Below are positions 9,501 through 16,387 of a DNA stretch of 20,000 nucleotides, one piece after another. This DNA is from Priapulus caudatus (Eukaryota; Priapulida; Priapulimorpha; Priapulimorphida; Priapulidae), in NCBI RefSeq assembly GCF_000485595.1, contig NW_014577253.1:32946-52945 (forward strand), written 5' to 3'. The translations under genes were made by a program, and so were the position numbers. Numbering within the stretch: the first letter of the stretch is position 1; each line of letters begins with the position of its first letter. Under the pieces are notes generated by a model that saw nothing but the letters and a program-made list of their open reading frames with translations, made no database searches and was not told the DNA's origin.

Positions 9501-12500
9501 GGGAGTCCGGACCCCCCCCCTTGCTCGCGCAGAAAACGCATCTGAGGGGGTCTAATTTAAAAAATTCCCCAGACCCCCCTTCGCGTGCTCGCAACTTTGG
9601 GTTACGGTTAGACCCACCCCTGGTACAAATCCTGTACACGCCCCTGCCGAGCAAATTGCCAACATTGAAAAACGAACAATATAAAGCTGGCTACGGGCCT
9701 GTAGTATGATGGTGTTTTTATGTAGTTTCACAGAAATGTTGGACTAGAACCAGCACGCTATACCAAAGAGAGTAGTGAATTATATTGCGTCTATCATTGC
9801 TTTAATCGCTTTCTTCTTGCCCATGTTCTAGTCAAGTGGTAGTAGTTATTAAAAATCAAGCAAAGGAAACTGGCTTTAATCTTAAGCCTAATTTTATAGT
9901 GTATGCGAATTATTTGAAAAGTTTTTAATGAAAAGGGGCGCTGCACTAGCAAAGAACTGAGCTGTTTTTTTATGCTTAACTTGTCCAGCAGAGTTGGATC
10001 TTATCGAAATGCACCTCTTTCCTATTCCTATTCATGCTGGTAGGCACCATTGTGTTTAGTAAGAGCCTCTCTTATTGCTGATGTCTTCTGGTGAAATCCT
10101 GACATTACAGAAGTGCCTTACTGTTGCAGTATTCTATAAGGACGCCTCTGCATTTTATAGGTACTGTACCTGATGCCAATGTTTCCACACCTGGAGCAGC
10201 TTTACATTTCCTTCAATGACATCACGACACTGAGTGATCCCGGAAACAGCATGGCCTCCTTGCAGTCTCTTGTCCTGGAAGGCAACCCTCTGACCGGATG
10301 GTCGGAAAGCGTTCTCCCACTTGGGGATCTCCCGTGCCTAACAGAGTTAAATCTCAATAGCACAGGACTGACAGAGATTTCTTTCCCTGGGAGGGATCGT
10401 AAAACAACGTTGTTCGAGCACCTAAAGGTTTTTATCCATCTGCAAATCAATAATATTTATATACAACAATTACTATTTTACACCAAAAAATTACTTGCAT
10501 TCTATACAGTCGCTGTTGCTAAATAGACTCGGACACTATTACAGAAATCACTGGTCAAATTAGCAATGATGTGCTGAAATTATTAATATCAATTATTATA
10601 ACATTAAAAAAACACTGAAAACATGGTGTATGCAGGTACTGTGTAATCATGATCTTCGTTATACCTTTGATAATTTTCTCGTTAGTCTCGTCCCTTAGTC
10701 GCAAGGAGATGCACACTGTGCATTCAAGGAGATGCACACTGTGCATTCCAGTTCTCGTCTGATAGTGCGTTCACTGATAGATCGTTTTTGTGCCATCACG
10801 CAGGTTCTCTACCTGTCTAACAATGAGATTGGCAGCTGGAGGGATGTCAGTGCTCTCGATCGACTGCAGAGTCTGCAGGAGCTAACGTTCCACTCGAACG
10901 CGCTCTCGCGCATCGTCAACCAGGTGGCGCTGTACGACGAGATTGTTTGCCGCGTCGCTGGGCTCCAGCTGCTCAATCGGTCGCGCGAGGACCGGCAGGG
11001 AGCCGAGATCGTCTACGTGAAGAAGTACGGCAGGGATTGGTTGGCAGCAGGAGGTCGCCGAGAGTCGAAGACGAACAACCCGAGCGCGGAGTTCTTGCTC
11101 GATCATCCGAGATACGAGGAACTGATCGCAAGTGAGTGAGTTTTTTTAGAGTTTTTGTGCACTCCTTATAAGGACCTGAACCAGATGGAAGGTGATGGAT
11201 TATAGAGGGCAGTGTAAAGAGTTTTGGCTGCTTAGAGATGTTGCGAAGAATACACAGTATTACCCCCGCGTTATGTAAATAATGCGTTGAAGAAAAAAAC
11301 GTTCACAATGCAAATAACCATAACGTGAATCATGTTTTCTCATTGATATCGATTATATAATTGGAGGTGCTTTACTACAGAAAATCTTTCAGGTAATAAG
11401 ATGTAAATAGGACAACTATGAATGCAAGTAAACATGATTATACTGATAGGAAACAAAAGTTCAGAATTATAATTACTGGAAGGGAAAGGGAGCGACACTA
11501 TTACCAGCTGTCCCGCTATCGTTATCTCTATTATTAGCAGTTTTGGATGATTCGGGCCCTGACCTGGAGGCTGAAAATTATAAAGTTGGTTGTGGATAAC
11601 AGTGAATCTTGTATAGTTCCCTGTAGCAGCTAAGGTGTGTGTAAACAACTCTTAAAATAAGTAACATCAGAAGTAAGATGATAGGATCCCCTGTTATCTA
11701 ACTCCGGGATGGTAAAATATACCTGCAATATAGTGGACGTATGGGAGAGTGATTTGAGGAACATGCACATTCTGTAATCAGTGCACTTGTAGATAATTTA
11801 TAAAACTATATAGTAAAACTATTTAATGCTGTATTGGTTCATTATACAATTGAAAGATCACCTAAACTCTTGGCAGCTGGCGGTATATTTATTGTGTAAA
11901 CTTTATTCACAGCGATAGAGCATGCCACTGTTTATTATTTTGTACTATTTTTTATTATTCTGTCACTCATTCTTTTGGAAAATTATATGAAAGCAAATTT
12001 TTGGTGTATTTTGTGATCAAAGTGGTCACAACTTAATTTAACCTAATACAAATTATGCATATATGTGAATGTACGTAACCCAGGTTATCATAAAACAAAG
12101 TATTACTGTATAGTACAGAATCTTTCTAGAGCCAGCAAACGCATTTTATTTATACGCTATTTACATATATATCTTTGTTTAGTTAGCAACATTAACACAT
12201 TGAGCTGCATTATAAATGTGGATTTTCTTCCTGGCATAGAGTATGGAGCCCCTGAAGATTATGAATTAATAAAGGCAGACAGCACACTAAGGAAAATACT
12301 GCTGGAGGTTATGATAGAGAGCCCCAATGTTCCAGAAATGAAAGCCATACACAAGAAACTTCCAGGTGAGCAACAGTGAATGACAGAAAAAGAGGAAGGA
12401 GAGCATGCACCTTGTTCACAAGCATAGAGACTTTAGCAGGAAATAAGCTTTTTTGGGGGAATATTATTTACAGTTTGTCACTGTAGCATCTATGTGAATA

Positions 12501-12881
12501 ATATTTCCAGACACACTGAGATTTTCATCCACAAAGTAAGCAGTTTTTCAAGGCGACTAGTAGTAGTTAATGCCTATTACAGTGGCATGTAAGAAGTGGT
12601 ATGATATCGTCATCTATAATAAGCTTTTGCAGACATGGGTGCATACATAGGCTTGTATCTAAATCTTCTATATATAGTTACATGTGTACGTTTCAGGCAG
12701 CATGACGGTACAGAAACTTCGAGGCCTAGTGCAGCGCCTGTACCATGCTAACCCAGCATCTCTCAACATAGCCTATGTGAGCACTAAGGTGCCGGGCCCC
12801 AATGTCGACTTTGACAATGACATGAGGCAGATGTCATTCTATGGCATAGAGAGCGGAGACACTATCCTAGTTAAATGGTGA
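6442..12881 (+). CDS. TBCE: TBCE, tubulin-specific chaperone E (5'-partial, nine exons)
   Basis: TBCE works in the cytosol with cofactors TBCA-TBCD: it takes alpha-tubulin and helps form and release the alpha/beta dimer. Exons are 6442-6526, 7087-7195, 7595-7677, 8527-8715, 8909-9011, 10161-10427, 10804-11131, 12240-12365 and 12697-12881. All eight introns are GT-AG and the frame closes exactly to 491 residues plus TGA. In order the product has a CAP-Gly domain (about residues 1-50, with [18 protein letters not shown]), leucine-rich repeats (about 95-320), an LRR cap (about 320-395, with HPRYEEL then YGAPED) and a ubiquitin-like domain (about 430-491, ending ILVKW). Human TBCE has 527 residues, so only the N-terminal ~30 are missing. 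The first exon seen starts two bases into a Gly codon, so an upstream exon ending in G is required. Introns contain a palindrome (8221-8393), nested MITEs (9274-9701) and short tandem repeats. No AATAAA was seen soon after the stop. Identification rests on recognised family motifs, not a search. Confidence 0.95.
6527..7086 (+). other. TBCE intron with a 25-bp tandem duplication
   Basis: AT-rich intron. A 25-bp unit (TAACTTGTAGGTCACACC and so on) occurs twice in perfect tandem at 6619-6643 and 6644-6668. Nothing else found. Confidence 0.75.
7087..7195 (+). CDS. TBCE: TBCE exon: CAP-Gly, second part
   Basis: The acceptor is TTATCATTGCAG and the donor CAG|GTGTG (phase 0). Translation gives [18 protein letters not shown] and continues to VASQ. 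HPTxGSFxR closes the CAP-Gly fold in TBCE. Read-through past the donor would meet a stop at 7322, so the splice is preferred. Confidence 0.92.
7196..7594 (+). other. TBCE intron, plain
   Basis: AT-rich intron, GT-AG. No repeat or other gene seen; the minus-strand frame at 7376-7675 overlaps the next exon and is a shadow. Confidence 0.7.
7595..7677 (+). CDS. TBCE: TBCE exon: linker between CAP-Gly and LRR
   Basis: The acceptor is TTTTGTGTACAG and the donor AAAG|GTATT (phase 2). It encodes [19 protein letters not shown] then ADKIRKQQ. The pattern 'VEFVGxDKIxKQQS' matches the conserved stretch just before the LRRs in animal TBCE (VETIGFDSIMKQQS in human). It is open in one frame only and joins cleanly on both sides. 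Confidence 0.9.
7678..8526 (+). other. TBCE intron holding a palindrome
   Basis: AT-rich, GT-AG. The palindrome at 8221-8393 is the only structure. A 12-mer TATATCTATAAC lies at its left edge (8211-8222) and again at 8427-8438. Confidence 0.7.
8221..8393. repeat. 173-bp imperfect palindrome in a TBCE intron
   Basis: Left arm from ACAGGAAAATAAATTTAATC to about 8306; right arm back to TTATTTTCCTGT at 8393. The arms of ~85 bp match with scattered differences and almost no loop (centre CTCACCGTGAG). It resembles a foldback MITE, but no clear target duplication was found. Transcribed, it would form a long hairpin. Confidence 0.85.
8527..8715 (+). CDS. TBCE: TBCE exon: first leucine-rich repeats
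   Basis: The acceptor is ATGTTTTTCAG and the donor AG|GTAGG (phase 2). It encodes LRR strands including [20 protein letters not shown] and LKNLRILNV, and both ends share codons with the neighbouring exons (AG|T gives Ser at each). LDLSxNLxxSW is typical of the first TBCE repeats. Confidence 0.93.
8909..9011 (+). CDS. TBCE: TBCE exon: leucine-rich repeat
   Basis: The acceptor is TTTTGTTCACAG and the donor CAG|GTATG (phase 0). It encodes [12 protein letters not shown] then [19 protein letters not shown]. It completes the LNVSxNxL repeat begun in the previous exon and ends at the TW motif matching TWAE in human TBCE. The exon is too short to stand out as an open frame. Confidence 0.9.
9274..9701. 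mobile_element. Outer MITE (428 bp) with terminal inverted repeats
   Basis: The 15-bp ends CAGGCCCGTAGCCAG (9274-9288) and CTGGCTACGGGCCTG (9687-9701) are perfect inverted repeats. TAGTAT flanks both sides (9268-9273, 9702-9707) as a 6-bp target duplication, or 7 bp if the shared G is counted. Next to the left end are G runs. It carries a second element inside. The G/P-rich open frames crossing it are incidental. Superfamily not assigned. Confidence 0.88.
9477..9646. mobile_element. Inner MITE (170 bp) nested in the outer one
   Basis: The 16-bp ends CAGGGGCGTGTACAGG (9477-9492) and CCTGTACACGCCCCTG (9631-9646) are perfect inverted repeats. CCGAG flanks both (9472-9476, 9647-9651), a 5-bp target duplication. 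It must have inserted after the outer element. No coding capacity. Confidence 0.87.
10161..10427 (+). CDS. TBCE: TBCE exon: central leucine-rich repeats
   Basis: The acceptor is CATTTTATAG; the donor AAAG|GTTTTT (phase 0) has a poor intronic consensus. It encodes 89 residues with repeats such as [28 protein letters not shown] and [20 protein letters not shown], ending FEHLK. Without splicing the frame runs on 30 codons past the donor to a stop, but only splicing here restores the LRR reading [11 protein letters not shown] in the next exon. Confidence 0.93.
10428..10803 (+). other. TBCE intron with a 23-bp tandem duplication
   Basis: GT-AG. A 23-bp unit (AAGGAGATGCACACTGTG and so on) is repeated exactly at 10703-10725 and 10726-10748, close to the acceptor at 10803. 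Confidence 0.75.
10804..11131 (+). CDS. TBCE: TBCE exon: last repeats and LRR cap
   Basis: The acceptor is GCCATCACGCAG and the donor CAA|GTGAGT (phase 1). It begins [19 protein letters not shown] and covers a last LRR, a conserved LLNRS / [16 protein letters not shown] helix region and the HPRYEEL motif. Without splicing the frame stops two codons past the donor. From about 10870 to 11110 it is far richer in G+C and CpG than the other exons and the introns. Confidence 0.93.
11132..12239 (+). other. TBCE intron, no further gene confirmed
   Basis: AT-rich, GT-AG. A minus-strand open stretch (11473-11570) preceded by an acceptor-like TTTTCAG was examined; it has no recognisable homology and is not called. 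Confidence 0.6.
12240..12365 (+). CDS. TBCE: TBCE exon: linker to ubiquitin-like domain
   Basis: The acceptor is CCTGGCATAG and the donor CAG|GTGAGC (phase 1). With the A carried over from the previous exon it reads [10 protein letters not shown], the conserved YGAPED motif of TBCE, and ends KKLPG. It is a short exon in an otherwise AT-rich stretch. Confidence 0.92.
12366..12696 (+). other. TBCE last intron, plain
   Basis: AT-rich, GT-AG, with nothing else seen. Confidence 0.7.
12697..12881 (+). CDS. TBCE: TBCE last exon: ubiquitin-like domain and stop
   Basis: The acceptor is TACGTTTCAG. The split Gly gives [16 protein letters not shown], followed by the rest of the UBL fold and a terminal GDTILVKW before TGA at 12879-12881. 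Human TBCE also ends in a short hydrophobic-R/K-W motif. A minisatellite begins only ~30 bp after the stop, so the 3' UTR is either very short or contains the repeats. Confidence 0.94.
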
Positions 12882-12911
12882 GAAGACTAGTTGGCTCTAT
12901 GCATTGGGAAG

Positions 12912-13054
12912 ATGAGATGGTGAGACAGCATGGGACAATTCTCACTGTATTGGTGAGATGGTGAGACAGCATGGTACAACCCTCACTTGCATCCATGAGA
13001 TGGTGAGACAGCACGAGACAACATTCACTGTATTGGTGAGATGGTGAGACAGCA
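12912..13054. repeat. ~41-bp minisatellite, left array
   Basis: Three and a half units, each opening with GAGATGGTGAGACAGCA and ending alternately in CACTGTATTGG or CACTTGCATCCA. The alternation suggests a ~82-bp dimer as the amplified unit. It starts ~30 bp after the TBCE stop. The minus-strand open frame over it is a repeat artefact. Confidence 0.93.
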
Positions 13055-14084
13055 ATGCGTACGCCACTGCACCGCACAGTGAAGTCCAAACTTCTGCATG
13101 GACACGTGGCACGTTACACGGTGCTGCTTGGCATGCAACCTTGGTTCACACAGCAGCTAACTGTATCTGAATCTGGCTGGCAGTACCTGCGTATTTGCGG
13201 TCGAGTATCGAATACTAATTCAATGTTTCTGTGGCATAAACCATGAAACTCACTCGGTCATTATAAGTCGGCTAACTTTATAAACAGTGTCTAGTTAACT
13301 TGCCATCTATTGTTCTTTACTAACCATCCTATATTGCGATTACGGTGTATAGTCACTTTGTGAAGCATAAAGTGTTATTTTTGAGCATTTGACCTTTCCC
13401 AATTACAGACTTGCGTGAATATCATATAATACGTTAATAGTACGAAGCTGATTGGATTGAAAATCGGCATGCCGTGGGGTACGTGCATGTGCCGCTGTGC
13501 GAATGCAATCGATGATCGCGTAAAAACACATCGCGTCAACGTGAGCGGTTATATTTCACAGACTTTACCCATCATATTCATTAGTATTTACTGAAAAGTT
13601 GCATTTTGTCACTTCTCAATCAAACAGCAATAATGCGATCAACTCACCTGACCATGGGCGAATGGAACACCGACTACTCCTATGCCATCTCGCCGGATAA
13701 ACCTCCGTTGCTGCCGAAGTAAAGCTGGTCTTCGTAGAGACACTGTTTCTACAAACTTACACATAGACCGACTTCCCCACATCGTTTAATAAGACACTAT
13801 AGTTGTGAAATACTTAGGTAAACGCGTTTGCCTGTGAAATTAATCGGGTCCCACGACTAACAAGTTAACAACTAAGAGCGCCGACTAACAAGTTAACAAG
13901 TTTTAAATGTATAGACGAAACACGCGAGTGCGAATGGCATTTTCTGCTTCGCATTCATTTTGCTACAGCGCCCTCTCTTGAGCAGAAACGATGGTTTTTG
14001 TGGTTTATTTATACCACCACAGCCACCGACTAACGAAAACTCTCTCTGCACAAGTTAGCATATTTATATCCGATAGATGGCACA
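13055..14084. other. 1.03-kb segment separating the two minisatellite arrays
   Basis: Unique sequence with the arginase-like exon (13648-13782, minus). An 18-bp direct repeat CGACTAACAAGTTAACAA occurs at 13854-13871 and 13882-13899. A 63-codon + strand frame at its start (13055-13246) was not recognised. No inverted repeats were seen at its ends. Both junctions fall at GAGACAGCA-type sequence. Confidence 0.6.
13648..13782 (-). CDS. Arginase-like first coding exon (partial gene)
   Basis: Arginase hydrolyses arginine to ornithine and urea; ARG2-type enzymes act in mitochondria. On the minus strand a frame opens at ATG 13780-13782, just after an in-frame TAA, and runs 45 codons to the donor CAG|GTGAGT at 13647. 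A second in-frame ATG lies at 13762-13764. Residues 27-45 include DGIGVVGVPFAHGQ, matching the first beta strand of arginases (IGIIGAPFSKGQ in human ARG1). Human ARG1 exon 1 ends after the same Gln codon in phase 0, as here. The leader is rich in Arg with few acidic residues, like a mitochondrial presequence. The following arginase block (GGVEEGP-like) was not found in the 750 bp between this donor and the TBCE stop, nor noticed in the TBCE introns. The first intron may be very long, or this may be a stranded fragment. A chance match of motif, ATG and donor together seems unlikely. Confidence 0.65.
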
Positions 14085-14267
14085 TGGTGAGACAGCATGA
14101 GACAACCTTCACTGCATCCATGAGATGGTGAGACAGCACGAGACAACATTCACTGTATTGGTGAGATGGTGAGACAGTATGGTACAACCCTAACTGCATC
14201 CATGAGATGGTGAGACAGCACGGTTGAGCCCTCACTGCTTCTATGAGAATAGATGGTGAGGCATCAC
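14085..14267. repeat. ~41-bp minisatellite, right array
   Basis: About four and a half units of the same family, decaying towards the right; faint traces (ATCACGAGACAGTATCC) run on to about 14310. A stretch of about 60 bases is identical between this array and the left one. Confidence 0.92.
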
Positions 14268-15446
14268 AAGAAATCTTCCTGTTGACTTGGTGGTATCACG
14301 AGACAGTATCCAGCAGCCCCAACTGTACTAATGTAATAGTGAGAAGAAATAATGCTCCTGCTGTGCTTAATCATCAGGAGAGTATTGATGCAGAGAATGA
14401 TGTAAATTCTAGACCGTAGGTGGAGCCACCATACTGCAAAAGAAACGCTCACGCTCAGTTTTCTTTTTTAATAAGGCCAAAAAGTACAACTGCTGAATTA
14501 ACGACAGGGGATGGGAAGCGTTTAGCTAATGTAGTAGGTCTGTTTTCAGCTGATATTCCTCATAACCTCATAAATAATAGTCTTCAAAAGTCCAAGGGAC
14601 TATAACGAAGACGGAGAGACAAGTTGATCAAATCGACAGATCAACACTGCGGTTCGCAGTGGAAAAAAACGCAAATTTGCAATTTACTAAAGACGAAGGG
14701 AGAGAATTCCAATACGAGATGACAGAAACAAAGAAGCTAAACCCAAAAGGATCCTTAGAAGATGGCACATGTCGAATGCAATGATCACGCTCAAGTGATC
14801 GAGATATTCATTATTTTTCTGGTCGTCACACAGCCCCCTAAATGAATCATTAGCCTTTGTAAATTCAAAGTGAACAAATAATGGTAACTACCCAAAAACC
14901 AATTAATGGTTAATATATATAGGGTTAGGGTTGTGATTCATCAGGTTGATTTCGTCAGGTTTGTGATTTGAGAATTCCAAATAACCCATATAATGGTACT
15001 TCTCTAGCTGAACAGACTATAAGATAGTTATAGTACATGCAACTGTTTGCTGATTTGAGTTGTTGTCACCCTTTATTGGAACTATGTTTTGCATGCTACA
15101 CCATGCTATCAACACATGCAATCGAGTTGAAACACGGCATCCACGTGTGTATAAACGAAAAGAGTTTAGCACCCATAATTGGCTCATGCCAGTTCTAAAC
15201 CTCGAGTCTACATTCTGTACCAAAAATCTGTATTAATTATTTAATAATTAAATGGCAGTGCAGTACTGTCTTTGCCTTATGTAAATATGCTTCGAATATA
15301 ACACAATATGTGTATGCAGTTGAAATTCAATATTCATTTTTGTTTGAGTTGCTCACATTCAGTGTTTTTCTGATTCAGACATAAAATTTGCAAAGCCACT
15401 GAGTGAAAATGAATGACTTGCATACAAAATGTGATATTAGTGGAAT
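14268..15446. other. No gene confirmed
   Basis: A + strand frame from ATG 14242 to 14605 is open for about 120 codons except for one TAG at 14417-14419 (the later part contains ANVVGLFSADIPHNLINNSL). It resembles no family I know. The rest is AT-rich, with a two-unit TTAGGG-like stretch near 14920-14932 and a GATCAC...GTGATC hairpin near 14782-14799. Confidence 0.45.
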
Positions 15447-16005
15447 CAAGAGCTAATAAATACCTAGAGTGTACAATGGGAAAACGGGAAAATAGTGCGC
15501 TTTTACGGCAATATTATTCTACTTTTCCTGCGAGTCTAGAATAATTTTATGGTATTGCATTAAGCAGCATTCTTTGCTCTCTGAGTCAAGACCAACCGCG
15601 TGTCTCTACGATACTCCTAGGCCGAGATATTTGCTCGTAAACCTCCCCTCCCACAGGCCTCACGCCGCCTCGCATCCAGATTATTCCTGAACCTGCTCTG
15701 GCGATTCTGGCTATCGTTTTCCGTCGCCGCTTGGAGTGCCGATAATTGATGTCACAATAATCGGGAATAATCGGGAATAATCTGGATGCGAGGCGGCGTG
15801 AGGCATGTGAGAGGGGAAGTTTACGAGCCAATATATCAGCCTAGGAGTATCGTAGTGACAAGCGGTTGGTCTTGATTTAGAGAGCAAAGAATACTGCTTA
15901 ATGCAATACCATAAAATTATTCTAGACTCGCAGGCAAAGTAGAATAATATTGCCGTGAAATAGCACTATTTTCCCGTTTTCCCGTTAGGTATGTATTAGC
16001 TCTTG
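15447..16005. mobile_element. Foldback DNA transposon with ~240-bp inverted repeats (559 bp)
   Basis: The left arm 15447-15690 and right arm 15771-16005 are inverted copies with scattered differences. Ends read CAAGAGCTAAT and ATTAGCTCTTG. GTGGAAT flanks both sides exactly (15440-15446, 16006-16012), a 7-bp target duplication. The 80-bp middle holds repeated AATAATCGGG words and no coding sequence. The 81-codon minus frame inside is incidental. The superfamily is unclear: the long arms recall Mutator-like or foldback elements, but these usually duplicate about 9 bp. Confidence 0.88.
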
Positions 16006-16032
16006 GTGGAATAATAGTCCAAATGTTGCAAA

Positions 16033-16167
16033 AAGCATCATCATGACTAAATAGCTGTAATGTTGACATAATGATGCTTGTCTATCAATACTTGCATGCT
16101 TAAGGATTGCATCATACAAAAAGATAAAATCAGGAGTACAAAAGCACTTATCCGCCGTACTCCTGAT
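16033..16167. repeat. Two small hairpins beside the foldback element
   Basis: AAGCATCAT (16033-16041) pairs with ATGATGCTT (16071-16079). ATCAGGAGTAC (16129-16139) pairs exactly with GTACTCCTGAT (16157-16167). The second could act as a terminator-like or transposon-end structure; its role is unknown. Confidence 0.55.
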
Positions 16168-16226
16168 AAAAATAGCATTGATACCAAAGAAAAATGGGTT
16201 TTACAATTCAATGTCATAAATTATTT

Positions 16227-16232
16227 TTTATT
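16227..16232 (-). promoter_or_regulatory. Candidate polyadenylation signal AATAAA
   Basis: AATAAA on the minus strand, 29 bp downstream of the stop at 16261-16263. It supports a minus-strand 3' gene end here, but such hexamers are common in AT-rich DNA. Confidence 0.35.
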
Positions 16233-16260
16233 ACAGTATGGAAAATAATTGTTACATTTT

Positions 16261-16380
16261 TTACACTTTCGTTATACTCGCAGTCAGGAAAATTTCGGTC
16301 CCTATAACAAGAAATCCAGCAATGTACGGTAAAGACACGTCGTAATCGTGAACGTACCCACGGGATATGACTAAGCTAGT
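16261..16380 (-). CDS. Possible last exon of an MFS / monocarboxylate-transporter-like protein
   Basis: The minus strand from a possible acceptor (GTAACAG, 16381-16387) to TAA 16261-16263 encodes 39 residues. They include GYVHDYDVSLPYIAGFLVIG and then a hydrophobic run to TASITKV. The pattern G-x-x-x-D-Y-x-V-S-x-x-x-I-A-G with a following membrane span resembles the last transmembrane helices of SLC16 monocarboxylate transporters. AATAAA lies 29 bp beyond the stop. Against it, the stretch is short and the PPIAG block normally just before was not seen. A different minus frame (ending LVTD-stop near 16385) is also open from about 16470, so the exon could belong to another protein. Earlier exons were not recognised. 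Confidence 0.35.
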   Translation of the reverse strand, partial: TSLVISRGYVHDYDVSLPYIAGFLVIGTEIFLTASITKV

Positions 16381-16387
16381 CTGTTAC

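Larger units (their letters stand above)
9012..10160 (+). other. TBCE intron holding nested MITEs
   Basis: The longest TBCE intron recognised, GT-AG. It contains the elements at 9274-9701. The rest is AT-rich with no coding signal. Confidence 0.75.

Noticed and set aside
9248-9709. 153-codon + frame and minus-strand frames over the nested MITEs
   Set aside because: They follow the G and C runs of two non-coding transposons, inside a TBCE intron.
10882-11106. Overlapping open frames on both strands across the seventh TBCE exon found
   Set aside because: Shadows of the CpG-rich coding exon, which has few stop-forming triplets.
11473-11570. Minus-strand candidate terminal exon after TTTTCAG, as a possible arginase 3' exon
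   Set aside because: The polar low-complexity tail has no arginase similarity that I can support, and no intervening arginase exons were found.
14920-14932. TTAGGG-like repeat suggesting an interstitial telomere
   Set aside because: Only two units in AT-rich DNA; expected by chance.
15586-15831. 81-codon minus-strand frame
   Set aside because: Lies across the arms and centre of the foldback element and has no transposase motif.
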